Source: Actinomycetes bacterium
GTDB lineage: Bacteria; Actinomycetota; Acidimicrobiia; Acidimicrobiales; Palsa-688
DNA: 5,832 nucleotides
Assembly (NCBI GenBank): GCA_021827225.1
Contig: JAKAXG010000314.1
Span: 1-5,832 of the forward strand
Direction: 5' to 3'
Position numbers and translations under genes: made by a program. The notes under the pieces are model-generated. The model ran no database searches and was not told the origin of the DNA. It saw nothing but the letters and a program-made list of their open reading frames with translations. Shown here in pieces: positions 1 to 5,832 of this stretch (position 1 is its first letter; every line of letters starts with the position of its first letter).

Positions 1-1086
1 GGTCACCGCCGCTCCCGCGGCTATGAGGCCCAGATAGGCGATCGGGTTCGGGTAGTGGGGGTAGTGCAGGTGACGGTTCAGCCAGTCGTCCACCGTCGCG
101 TAGACGTTGGTGGCGTTGATCTGCTGATAGAGCACCAGGCCCCACAGGAAGGCGATGCCCCAGGCCACGTCGACCCGCCGGCGCCGGGGGGCGACGACCG
201 AAGTGAGTGGCTTCTGCAGATAGAGCCCGACGTTGCCCTCCGGGCAGGACTTGTAGCACTCGCTGCACAGCCCGCAGGCCAGGTTCGAATCGGCGCTGCC
301 GGGCCAGGTGTACCACGGGCAGCCGTAGCCGCTGTCGCCGCCCCTCATGCAGTCCTTGGTCCGGCAGCTCAGACAGATCTCCCGGTCCCGGGTGCGGAAA
401 CCGGCCACCGAGCCCATGGATCCCACCGAGCCGATCAGGGTGGAGAGGGGGCACACGTACCGACAGAACGTCCGCCGTTCGAAGACCAGGAAGAAGATGA
501 GGGCGCTTCCTACGATTCCCACCACCATCCACGACGTGTCCGAGGGAGTGCCGGGTCCGGCGATGTTGAAGAACTCCTCTATGTAGGTGAGCAGGAGGAA
601 TGAGACGACCGGGATCAGAAAGCCGAAGCGGGCCAGCTGCGGGGGGAACTTCAGCCCGAGCCCCAGAGCCTTCTGGGTGCGCTGCCACAGGGACCGGCGT
701 TGGATCCATTCCGCGAAGCCGCCGAACGGGCACATCGAGCACCATGCCCGGCCGACCACCACCATCATGACGAACACCAGGCAGAACCACACGTACCAGG
801 TGATGGCCGTGCCGAAGTTGAGCCCCGGGACGGCGGTGCCCAGCAGGCCCACGAAGATCACGGTCCAGAACACGATCTGGTTGGGCACGATCAGGAAGAA
901 CTGGAAGCGACGGCTCCTGACCAGCCTGGCCAGGCGCGGGGAGCGGGCCAGCACGTCCCACCCCCGGGGGGGATCGCTGGGCTCGAACCGCCGGTTCAGG
1001 CCCTCCCGCAGTACCGGCCTCAGTCTCACGGCGGCGGAAACCGGATCCACCCGCCCCGCCGTCTCCTCCCGGTCCAGCAGAGTCAT
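1..1086 (-). CDS. Membrane polyferredoxin, NapH/NosR/CcoG-like 4Fe-4S protein (partial, 3' end outside window)
   Basis: The minus-strand frame is open from the ATG at 1086-1084 to the left edge, giving 362 residues without a stop; the C-terminus is missing. Predicted membrane spans lie near residues 61-85, 94-113, 152-169, 185-203, 306-320 and from 347 onward. Two Fer4_5-type cysteine pairs follow membrane spans: GRAWCSMCP (C116, C119) and RTFCRYVCP (C208, C212). A soluble part then carries two ferredoxin-like clusters, C238-x2-C241-x4-C246 with C256-P, and C271-x2-C274-x2-C277-x3-C281-P. Proteins of this type pass electrons between the quinone pool or cytoplasm and extracytoplasmic reductases or metal-centre maturation systems; the partner here is not visible. 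The start is supported by a strong Shine-Dalgarno sequence five bases upstream. It is transcribed divergently from a two-component system, which suggests that system may regulate it (inference). The general family is fairly certain; the specific subfamily and substrate are not. Confidence 0.85.
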   Translation of the reverse strand, partial: MTLLDREETAGRVDPVSAAVRLRPVLREGLNRRFEPSDPPRGWDVLARSPRLARLVRSRRFQFFLIVPNQIVFWTVIFVGLLGTAVPGLNFGTAITWYVWFCLVFVMMVVVGRAWCSMCPFGGFAEWIQRRSLWQRTQKALGLGLKFPPQLARFGFLIPVVSFLLLTYIEEFFNIAGPGTPSDTSWMVVGIVGSALIFFLVFERRTFCRYVCPLSTLIGSVGSMGSVAGFRTRDREICLSCRTKDCMRGGDSGYGCPWYTWPGSADSNLACGLCSECYKSCPEGNVGLYLQKPLTSVVAPRRRRVDVAWGIAFLWGLVLYQQINATNVYATVDDWLNRHLHYPHYPNPIAYLGLIAAGAAVT

Positions 1087-1091
1087 CGAAC

Positions 1092-1099
1092 CCTCCTCC
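1092..1099 (-). promoter_or_regulatory. Ribosome binding site of the iron-sulfur protein gene
   Basis: On the minus strand this reads GGAGGAGG and ends five bases before the ATG at 1086. It is a near-ideal Shine-Dalgarno sequence and fixes the start of the iron-sulfur protein. The opposite gene, the response regulator, has no comparable sequence. Confidence 0.8.
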
Positions 1100-1126
1100 G
1101 TAGGACTACGCAGTGAATGCACGTAT

Positions 1127-1155
1127 ACCGTAAGACCCTAGCGACTCCACGTCAA
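1127..1155 (-). promoter_or_regulatory. Sigma-70-type promoter of the iron-sulfur protein gene
   Basis: Read on the minus strand, a -35 box TTGACG (1155-1150) is followed by a 17-bp spacer and a -10 box TACGGT (1132-1127), which fits the TANNNT pattern. Transcription would start near 1120, leaving a leader of about 35 bases that contains the ribosome binding site. An overlapping TATACG is an alternative -10. The palindrome at 1160-1179 lies immediately upstream of the -35 box, a position typical of an activator or regulator site. The boxes are seen directly; promoter activity is inferred. Confidence 0.6.
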
Positions 1156-1159
1156 GTGG

Positions 1160-1179
1160 TTTACTATACGTATAGTGAA
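1160..1179. promoter_or_regulatory. 20-bp palindromic operator candidate between the divergent genes
   Basis: TTTACTATACGTATAGTGAA is an inverted repeat in which nine of ten pairs match; the inner 14 bases (1163-1176) are perfect. It can be read as two inverted heptamers with a 2-bp centre, TACTATA-CG-TATAGTG. That matches the 7-2-7 geometry known for NarL-family regulators, although the heptamers do not match the E. coli NarL consensus. A further copy of ACGTATA lies at 1121-1127, touching the -10 of the divergent gene. The adjacent NarL/LuxR-type regulator is the obvious candidate ligand. Binding at this site would cover the probable -10 box and start codon of that regulator, which suggests autoregulation (inference). 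Confidence 0.55.
1162..1167 (+). promoter_or_regulatory. Probable -10 box for a leaderless response-regulator transcript
   Basis: TACTAT fits the actinobacterial TANNNT -10 pattern and ends seven bases before the GTG at 1175. A transcript could therefore begin at, or one base before, the start codon. No purine-rich ribosome binding site precedes this GTG, which supports leaderless translation, a common mode in actinobacteria. No convincing -35 box is present 16-18 bp upstream, so the promoter may depend on an activator. Confidence 0.45.
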
Positions 1180-1876
1180 TACGCAGATCGCTCCAGCGGC
1201 ACCGGTGGTGACCACCGACAGCCGGTCCGGTCCCGTCCGCCTGGTGGTGGTCGACGACCACGCTCTGGTCAGGGAGGGTACGGCCCAGCTGCTGGATCAG
1301 GATCCCGGCATCGCCGTGGTGGGGCAGGCGGCCAGCGCCGAGGAGTCGATGGCCCTGGTGGGGGAGGTGCGCCCCGACGTGGCCCTGGTGGACGTCAACC
1401 TGCCCGGCCGGAGCGGCCTCGAGTTCGCCCGGTGGGCGTCTGCCCACCAGCCGGATCTGCGGGTCCTGATCCTCAGCGCCTACGACGACCGCGAGTTCGT
1501 CGACGAGGCCATCGCCGCCGGCGTGGGCGGCTACATGCTCAAGACCGCCTCCACCAACGAACTGTTGAAGGCGATCCGCGCCGTGGCGGACGGCATCTTC
1601 GTGCTGGATGGGGCGCTGTCCCGGCGCCTCGCCCGCCACGGGCCGACCCGGCCGTCCGGGCCGGCGGGGTCGCTCACCCAGCGGGAATCGGAGGTGCTGC
1701 AACTTCTGGTCGAAGGGATGTCCAACAAACAGATCGCCGGCCGGCTGGGCCTCGGGGTGAGGACCGTGGAGGGGTACGTGTCCAGTGTTCTCGGCAAGCT
1801 GGGGGCGGCGTCACGCACCGAAGCGGTCCTGCTGGCCCTGCAGCAGCAGCTGCTGATCCCCGAGCGGCATGGCTGA
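1175..1876 (+). CDS. NarL/LuxR-family two-component response regulator
   Basis: This 233-residue protein has an N-terminal receiver domain (about residues 21-140) and a C-terminal LuxR-type helix-turn-helix (about 165-225). The acidic pocket is D27-D28, the phosphate acceptor is D73 in ALVDVNLPG, the switch serine is S101 in LILSAYDD, and the conserved lysine is K123 in YMLKTAS. The DNA-binding part shows LTQRESEVLQLL, the MSNKQIAGRLGL segment and RTVEGYVSSVLGKLG, which are diagnostic for the GerE/LuxR fold. Phosphorylation by the kinase encoded next should promote DNA binding as a dimer. GTG at 1175 is the most upstream possible start, because an in-frame TAG lies at 1139-1141 with no start codon between. 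GTGs at 1205 and 1208 would also keep the receiver intact, and none of these starts has a ribosome binding site. The gene overlaps the kinase gene by 8 nt. Its actual target genes are unknown. Confidence 0.93.
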   Translation: MNTQIAPAAPVVTTDSRSGPVRLVVVDDHALVREGTAQLLDQDPGIAVVGQAASAEESMALVGEVRPDVALVDVNLPGRSGLEFARWASAHQPDLRVLILSAYDDREFVDEAIAAGVGGYMLKTASTNELLKAIRAVADGIFVLDGALSRRLARHGPTRPSGPAGSLTQRESEVLQLLVEGMSNKQIAGRLGLGVRTVEGYVSSVLGKLGAASRTEAVLLALQQQLLIPERHG

Positions 1877-3317
1877 CGACCCCGACCGCGTCGGGCTGGG
1901 AGCGGCCGTGCGCGGCGCCGTCCCCGCCGCTCTCCGTCCTCCGGTGCACGAACGACGCTTCTGGCTGATCCAGGTCACGGTGGTGGCGCTGGCCGGCGCC
2001 CACCTGCTGGCCGATCTGGAGCCGTGGGGCCGGGGAGGCGCCTTCCCGGCGGGCGTGCCGGTCGCTCTGCTGATCGTCCCCACCGGCTACGCCGCGCTGC
2101 GCTACGGGCTGGCCGGATCAGCGGCGACCGGGCTGTGGGCCGTGCTCCTGTGGCTTCCCGACCTGCTCCTACCCCACGACCAGGGTCATGCCGGGTCGGA
2201 CCTGGTGGACCTGGCGCTGGTCGCGGCCGTCGCGGTGTTCGTGGGTCATCGCATCCAGGCGGAGCGGTCCGCCCACAGCCTGGTCGAGAAGGCCACCGCT
2301 CAGCGCCTGGCTCTCGAGGCCCGCTACCACCAGCTGTTCGACACCACGCACGTGCCCATCCTCCTCGTCGACCGAGACGGCGTCGTGCGAGACGCCAACC
2401 GGGCGGCCGGCGGGGTCTTCGGTGCCGGACTGGTGGGCCGGGACAGCTCCAGCCTGTTGGGCGGTGAACCGGCGCCGGCTCCGCCCGCCAGGCGCGTCGT
2501 CCGCCTGGCCGGAGGGCGGGAGTTCCGCCTGGCTGCCAGTCCGTTGCCGATGGGGACGGACCGGGCGGCCACCCAGGTGGTACTGGAGGACGTCACCGAG
2601 GAGCGACGTCGACGGGACAGCACCGCCCGTTACGCCGCCCTGGTGGTACGGGCGGAGGAGGACCAGCGGCGCCGGCTGGCCCGCGAGCTGCACGACGAGC
2701 CGCTGCAGCTGTTCCTGCACCTGGCCCGCACCCTCGAGCACCTGGCCGGCACCGCCGGGGTTCCGGCTCCGGTGGCCGACGGGCTGCGCCGGGCCCACGA
2801 CCAGGCTCTGGATGCGGCCGGGCGGCTGCGGACGGTCGTCCGTGACCTGCGTCCGCCGGCTCTGGACAGGCTGGGCCTGATGGCTGCCCTGTCCGGACTC
2901 CTGGCGGAGGCCGAGGATCGCCAGCCCGGGCTCACCACCGAGCTGGAGGTGACCGGCAGCCCCGGCCGGCTGCCCGCCGACGTCGAGCTGGCCGCCTTCC
3001 GGGTGGCCCAGGAGGCGGTCCACAACGCCGTCAAACACGCCGGGGCCAGCCGGCTGGTCATGCGCGTCGGGTCAAACGGGGAGGAGCTCGTCGTGGAGGT
3101 CACCGACGACGGACGCGGCTTCGAACCGCCTGCGGGTGACGGCCCGGTGGACCACTTCGGATTGCTCGGCATGGCCGAGCGGGCCCACCTCCTGGGCGGG
3201 CAGGTCGACATATCGTCGGCCCCCGGTGCCGGTACCTCGGTCCAGGCCGCGTTCGGCCTCCACGGCCAGCCGCCGGCCGGTGGGCGGCGTCGAGGAGCGC
3301 TGGCGCCCGGCTTCTGA
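1869..3317 (+). CDS. Membrane sensor histidine kinase with PAS domain (HisKA_3 type)
   Basis: This 482-residue protein has about four hydrophobic spans (roughly residues 31-50, 61-79, 82-103 and 111-127) joined by short loops, so there is little extracytoplasmic sensor domain. A short helical linker (129-150) leads to a PAS domain (about 151-245, with LFDTTHVPILLVDRDGVV). The HisKA_3 dimerisation helix has phospho-acceptor H275 in RELHDEPLQ, with the HDxxxQ motif used for phosphatase activity in this family. The HATPase_c domain shows the N box EAVHNAVKH (N386), the G1 box VTDDGRGF (413-418), the G2-like GLLGMAERAHLLGG (431-444) and GAGTSV (453-458). All key catalytic residues are present. 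The ATG lies inside the end of the response-regulator gene (ATGGCTGA), implying translational coupling and a cognate pair. The signal may be sensed within the membrane or through the PAS domain; the ligand is unknown. Confidence 0.93.
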   Translation: MADDPDRVGLGAAVRGAVPAALRPPVHERRFWLIQVTVVALAGAHLLADLEPWGRGGAFPAGVPVALLIVPTGYAALRYGLAGSAATGLWAVLLWLPDLLLPHDQGHAGSDLVDLALVAAVAVFVGHRIQAERSAHSLVEKATAQRLALEARYHQLFDTTHVPILLVDRDGVVRDANRAAGGVFGAGLVGRDSSSLLGGEPAPAPPARRVVRLAGGREFRLAASPLPMGTDRAATQVVLEDVTEERRRRDSTARYAALVVRAEEDQRRRLARELHDEPLQLFLHLARTLEHLAGTAGVPAPVADGLRRAHDQALDAAGRLRTVVRDLRPPALDRLGLMAALSGLLAEAEDRQPGLTTELEVTGSPGRLPADVELAAFRVAQEAVHNAVKHAGASRLVMRVGSNGEELVVEVTDDGRGFEPPAGDGPVDHFGLLGMAERAHLLGGQVDISSAPGAGTSVQAAFGLHGQPPAGGRRRGALAPGF

Positions 3318-3359
3318 TCGGTCAAGCACCCCGCCCGTACCGCCGATACGACCAGAGCA

Positions 3360-3779
3360 ATGGCGGCCCCACCTGATCCTTCGCCGAGCGCGATCAGCCT
3401 GCACTACGACCGGGCGGTGCTGGCCGAGATGATCGAGCAGTCGCCGCACGCGGCGGTGATCCACTGCGACGGGACCGTCCGGTGGGTCAACCGGGCTGCT
3501 GCCGAGCTCTTCGAGCTCGAACCGGAGTCGGCCGTCGGGCGGAAACTGAGCGATTTCATCCCCGCGGAGTCAGCGAATCTCGTCGCCCGACGGGTGGCGG
3601 CCGTCCTCGAACGGGGCATGGCCCAGGCCGGTGAGGCGGCGTTGCGGACGTCCTCCGGGCGGCGGATCGTCGTGGAAACCCGCGCCGCCCGAACGACCTG
3701 GGAGGGGCGGCCGGCGGTGCACCTCGTGATACGGGACGTCACCTGCCGGCGGGCGGAGGCGGACCGGTCGGCTGGGTGA
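3360..3779 (+). CDS. Small single-PAS-domain protein
   Basis: This 139-residue soluble protein consists almost entirely of one PAS fold (about residues 19-130). It shows IEQSPHAAVIHCDGTVRWVN, AAAELFELEPESAVGRKLSDFIP, and the closing strand VHLVIRDVTCRRAEA that usually leads into an output domain. No output domain follows; the stop comes nine residues after RDVTCR's last cysteine-arginine pair. It lacks haem- or flavin-binding signatures that I can recognise. It starts 42 nt after the kinase stop codon and is in the same frame, so it could be a separate accessory sensor, a detached kinase module, or a readthrough extension. The ribosome binding site before the ATG is weak (AGAG), consistent with coupling to the upstream gene. 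It probably belongs to the same operon; its partner is most likely the adjacent kinase (inference). Confidence 0.75.
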   Translation: MAAPPDPSPSAISLHYDRAVLAEMIEQSPHAAVIHCDGTVRWVNRAAAELFELEPESAVGRKLSDFIPAESANLVARRVAAVLERGMAQAGEAALRTSSGRRIVVETRAARTTWEGRPAVHLVIRDVTCRRAEADRSAG

Positions 3780-3797
3780 CGGGCTGAGGGGCTGGGT
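3780..3797. other. Short convergent intergenic gap
   Basis: Only 18 bases separate the stop of the PAS gene (TGA at 3777-3779) from the stop of the convergent E1-like gene (3800-3798 on the minus strand). The octamer GGCTGGGT occurs at 3770-3777 and again at 3790-3797. No hairpin followed by a T-run is visible on either strand, so termination here is not explained by an intrinsic terminator within the gap. Confidence 0.6.
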
Positions 3798-5832
3798 TCA
3801 GGAGTCGAGCAGGTCCCAGGCCGCGCCTGTGATGGTGGCGGTGTCGATCCCGAAGTGGCGGTACAGGTCGCCCACGTCGCCGACCTGGCCGAAGTCGTCC
3901 ACCCCCAGCGTGGTAACCGGCGTGGCGTTGACAGAACCGAGGAAGCCGAGGGTGTGGGGGTGACCGTCGAGGACGGCGACGATGGGCGCCGCCCGGTCGG
4001 CGGGGAACAGATCCTCGAGTACCCGCGGCGACGCCTCGCCGAAGCCGCTGCGGGCCCGCAGCGCCCGGAACACCAGGTCGGGGGAGGTGAGGCACACCAC
4101 GTCGCATCCCGCCCCCAGACCGCTGAGCTCCTCCGCCGCGGCCAGCACCTCCGGCATCACCGCGCCGACGCCGACGAGGGTGACACGCGGCGTCGCCGGG
4201 GCGGTCCGCAGCCGGTATCCCCCGGCCAGGACCTGCCGGCGCCGGTCCTCGCGCTCCTCGGGGCGCTCGGGCACCGCGGCGAGAGTCTGGTCGATGGGCC
4301 TGGTGGAGAGACGGAAGTAGCTCGACGTGCCCCCGGGCCGTCCCAGGGCGCCGAGGGCGGCCAGCATGGTCCACTCGAAATCCTGGGCGAAGGCCGGCTC
4401 CCATGCGATGCACCCCGGCTGCTCGAGGCCGATGGACGGGGTGATGACCGACTGGTGAGCCCCGCCTTCGGGGGCGAGGGTGACCCCGGATGGGGTGCCC
4501 ACCAGGATGGACTGGCCGCCGGCGTAGATGCCGAACGACCACGGCTCCAGTGCCCGGCCGACGAAGGGGTCGTACACGGTGCCGATGGGGAACAGCGGTT
4601 GTCCCTCCCGCGACCAGGTGGCGCCCAGTTCCGACAGCAGCCCGACCAGGTTGCCCTCGGCGATACCCAGCTCGACGTGCTGGCCCCGTTCGCTCTCGAC
4701 CCAGCGCACGAGCGTCTCTTTGTCATCGGCGAACCAGTCGAGACGCTCGAGGGTGTTCCAGATCCCCACCTTGTTGATCCACCCGCCCAGGTTGGTGGAG
4801 GAGGCGACGTCCGGGCTGACCGTCACGATCCGCTCCGCCACCGCCGGTGCCTCCCGCGAGATCTCGAGCAGGAAACGCCCGAGGGTCTGCTGGGTCGATT
4901 CGGTCGTGCGGTGGGACCGGCGCAGATCAGCGGGGACGGCCACCTCCGGGACGGCGCCCGGCGGCTCGCGGCGCAGCCGGTCCGCAGCCGCCGCGCACAG
5001 CGCCCCCTCGGGCCCGTCCGGGGCGAAGCTCCGCCAGGGGTCGTCGGGGTCGGCGTCCAGGCTGCGGGCCAGGGTCCGCCACTGCTCGGGCGTCAACAGG
5101 GCCGAGTGGTTGCCGGGGTGGCCTTCGGTGGGGAGACTCCACGCTTTCAGGGTGTAGGCGTAGATGACCGAGGGCCGGTCGGTGACCCGGTCGGCTGCCG
5201 CGAAGGCGTCGATGAGATCGCCCAGGTCGTGGCCGCCGAGGTCGCGGAAGGCGGCCGCCACGCCGGCGTCGTCGACATCGGTCAGCACCCTCCGGATCGG
5301 GTCCCGTTCCGGGCCGTCACCGGCCAGGGCGACTCGCAGATCGGCGGCCGGAAGGCGCAGCAGGCGCTGGTACTCCTCGTTGGGCATGAGATCGATCCGC
5401 CGTCGCAGCACCTCTCCGTCCTCGCGGCCGAACAGCTCCCGCAGCCTGGACCCGTACTTGACCGTCACCGAATGCCACCCCGCCGCTTCGAACATGGCGC
5501 CGATGCGTCCGGCGGCGATGTCCGGCACCACCCGGTCGAGGGACTGGCGGTTCAGGTCGACGATCCACAGCACCTCGCCGAGCCTCGGGACCATGGGGTC
5601 GACCAGCGCCTCCCATATCGCTCCCTCGTCGAGCTCCGCGTCCCCGACCAGAGCAACGTGACGACCCGACGGCGGCGCCGGAAAGCGGTCGGATACGTAG
5701 CGCTGAGCCAGCGCGCTCCAGATCGACGCGGTGGCGCCGATGCCGACCGAGCCCGTCGAGAAGTCGACCGGGTCGGGGTCCTTGGTCCGGCTGGGATAGC
5801 TCTGAAGCCCGCCGTAGGCCCGCAGCTCGGTC
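3798..5832 (-). CDS. AceE-like 2-oxoacid dehydrogenase E1 / transketolase-family ThDP enzyme (partial, 5' end outside window)
   Basis: The frame is open from the right edge (first full codon 5831-5829) to TGA at 3800-3798, giving 677 visible residues; the N-terminus is missing. An internal ATG at 5594 is not the start, because strong family motifs lie upstream of it. Visible motifs, numbered from the first visible residue, are GGLQSYPSRTKDPD (7-20), STGSVGIG (25-32), the thiamine-diphosphate motif GDAELDEG (63-70) with N94 in VDLNRQSLD, GGHD (199-202), the catalytic-type glutamate E392 in ELGIAEGN, and LAPEGGAHQS (452-461). A transketolase C-terminal-like domain ends the chain. The order of motifs, including the segment IGAMFEAAGW after the cofactor motif and GGHD, follows homodimeric pyruvate dehydrogenase E1 more closely than classical transketolase. 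The likely reaction is ThDP-dependent decarboxylation of a 2-oxoacid, feeding an E2 acyltransferase that is not in the window. The exact substrate is uncertain. Confidence 0.85.
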   Translation of the reverse strand, partial: TELRAYGGLQSYPSRTKDPDPVDFSTGSVGIGATASIWSALAQRYVSDRFPAPPSGRHVALVGDAELDEGAIWEALVDPMVPRLGEVLWIVDLNRQSLDRVVPDIAAGRIGAMFEAAGWHSVTVKYGSRLRELFGREDGEVLRRRIDLMPNEEYQRLLRLPAADLRVALAGDGPERDPIRRVLTDVDDAGVAAAFRDLGGHDLGDLIDAFAAADRVTDRPSVIYAYTLKAWSLPTEGHPGNHSALLTPEQWRTLARSLDADPDDPWRSFAPDGPEGALCAAAADRLRREPPGAVPEVAVPADLRRSHRTTESTQQTLGRFLLEISREAPAVAERIVTVSPDVASSTNLGGWINKVGIWNTLERLDWFADDKETLVRWVESERGQHVELGIAEGNLVGLLSELGATWSREGQPLFPIGTVYDPFVGRALEPWSFGIYAGGQSILVGTPSGVTLAPEGGAHQSVITPSIGLEQPGCIAWEPAFAQDFEWTMLAALGALGRPGGTSSYFRLSTRPIDQTLAAVPERPEEREDRRRQVLAGGYRLRTAPATPRVTLVGVGAVMPEVLAAAEELSGLGAGCDVVCLTSPDLVFRALRARSGFGEASPRVLEDLFPADRAAPIVAVLDGHPHTLGFLGSVNATPVTTLGVDDFGQVGDVGDLYRHFGIDTATITGAAWDLLDS

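Noticed and set aside
55..1141. Plus-strand open frames opposite the iron-sulfur gene
   Set aside because: The minus strand encodes cysteine clusters and membrane spans over the whole stretch; the plus-strand proteins are low complexity.
1117..1968. Plus-strand frame of 283 codons starting with ATG at 1117
   Set aside because: It runs in another frame through the response regulator and is G/R/P-rich with no domain; the receiver and helix-turn-helix motifs fix the true frame.
2169..3038. Minus-strand open frame of 289 codons opposite the kinase
   Set aside because: It is antisense to well-conserved kinase motifs and shows no domain; typical of high-GC DNA.
3504..3518. GAGCTC-TTC-GAGCTC repeat that could form a hairpin
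   Set aside because: It is explained by the coding sequence ELFELE in the PAS domain and has no T-run or regulatory context.
3770..3797. Possible bidirectional terminator between the convergent genes
   Set aside because: Only an 8-bp direct repeat (GGCTGGGT) is present; there is no inverted repeat with a loop and T-tract.
3739..4542. Long minus-strand open frame of 267 codons inside the E1-like gene
   Set aside because: Its protein is rich in R, G, P and H with no recognisable motif, and it overlaps a gene with clear ThDP motifs; a GC-rich shadow frame.
5592..5594. ATG as the start of the E1-like gene
   Set aside because: The open frame continues upstream to the right edge with essential motifs (GDAELDEG, STGSVGIG), so this is an internal methionine.

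Overview
The window is very GC-rich. Its codons end mostly in G or C, it has tight overlapping genes, and it carries a NarL/LuxR response regulator paired with a HisKA_3 histidine kinase. This suggests a high-GC actinobacterium (Actinomycetota; possibly a deep lineage such as Acidimicrobiia, which is a guess from style only). No rRNA, tRNA, CRISPR array, insertion sequence or phage gene is visible.

Layout: (1) Positions 1-1086, minus strand: the N-terminal 362 residues of a multi-span membrane iron-sulfur protein of the NapH/NosR/CcoG (Fer4_5) type. The gene runs off the left edge. (2) Positions 1087-1174: a short, AT-richer divergent control region. It holds a good sigma-70-type promoter for the iron-sulfur gene and a 20-bp near-perfect palindrome that overlaps the probable -10 box and the GTG start of the next gene. 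(3) Positions 1175-3779, plus strand: a probable three-gene unit of response regulator, membrane histidine kinase (8-nt overlap) and a small single-PAS protein. The PAS gene lies 42 nt after the kinase stop codon and in the same reading frame. (4) Positions 3798-5832, minus strand and convergent: a large thiamine-diphosphate enzyme resembling the homodimeric pyruvate dehydrogenase E1 (AceE)/transketolase family. It is complete at its C-terminus and runs off the right edge.

How they may work together (inference): the kinase has four predicted membrane spans, almost no extracytoplasmic domain, and a cytoplasmic PAS domain. It probably senses a membrane, redox or small-molecule signal and phosphorylates the response regulator. 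The regulator may act at the palindrome between itself and the iron-sulfur gene, controlling both its own operon and a membrane electron-transfer module that continues to the left. The small PAS protein could add a second sensory input. The AceE-like enzyme is convergent and has no visible link to the signalling genes. Nothing in the window clearly amounts to an undescribed system. The most interesting parts are the compact divergent control region, the kinase/PAS arrangement and the divergent E1-like enzyme.
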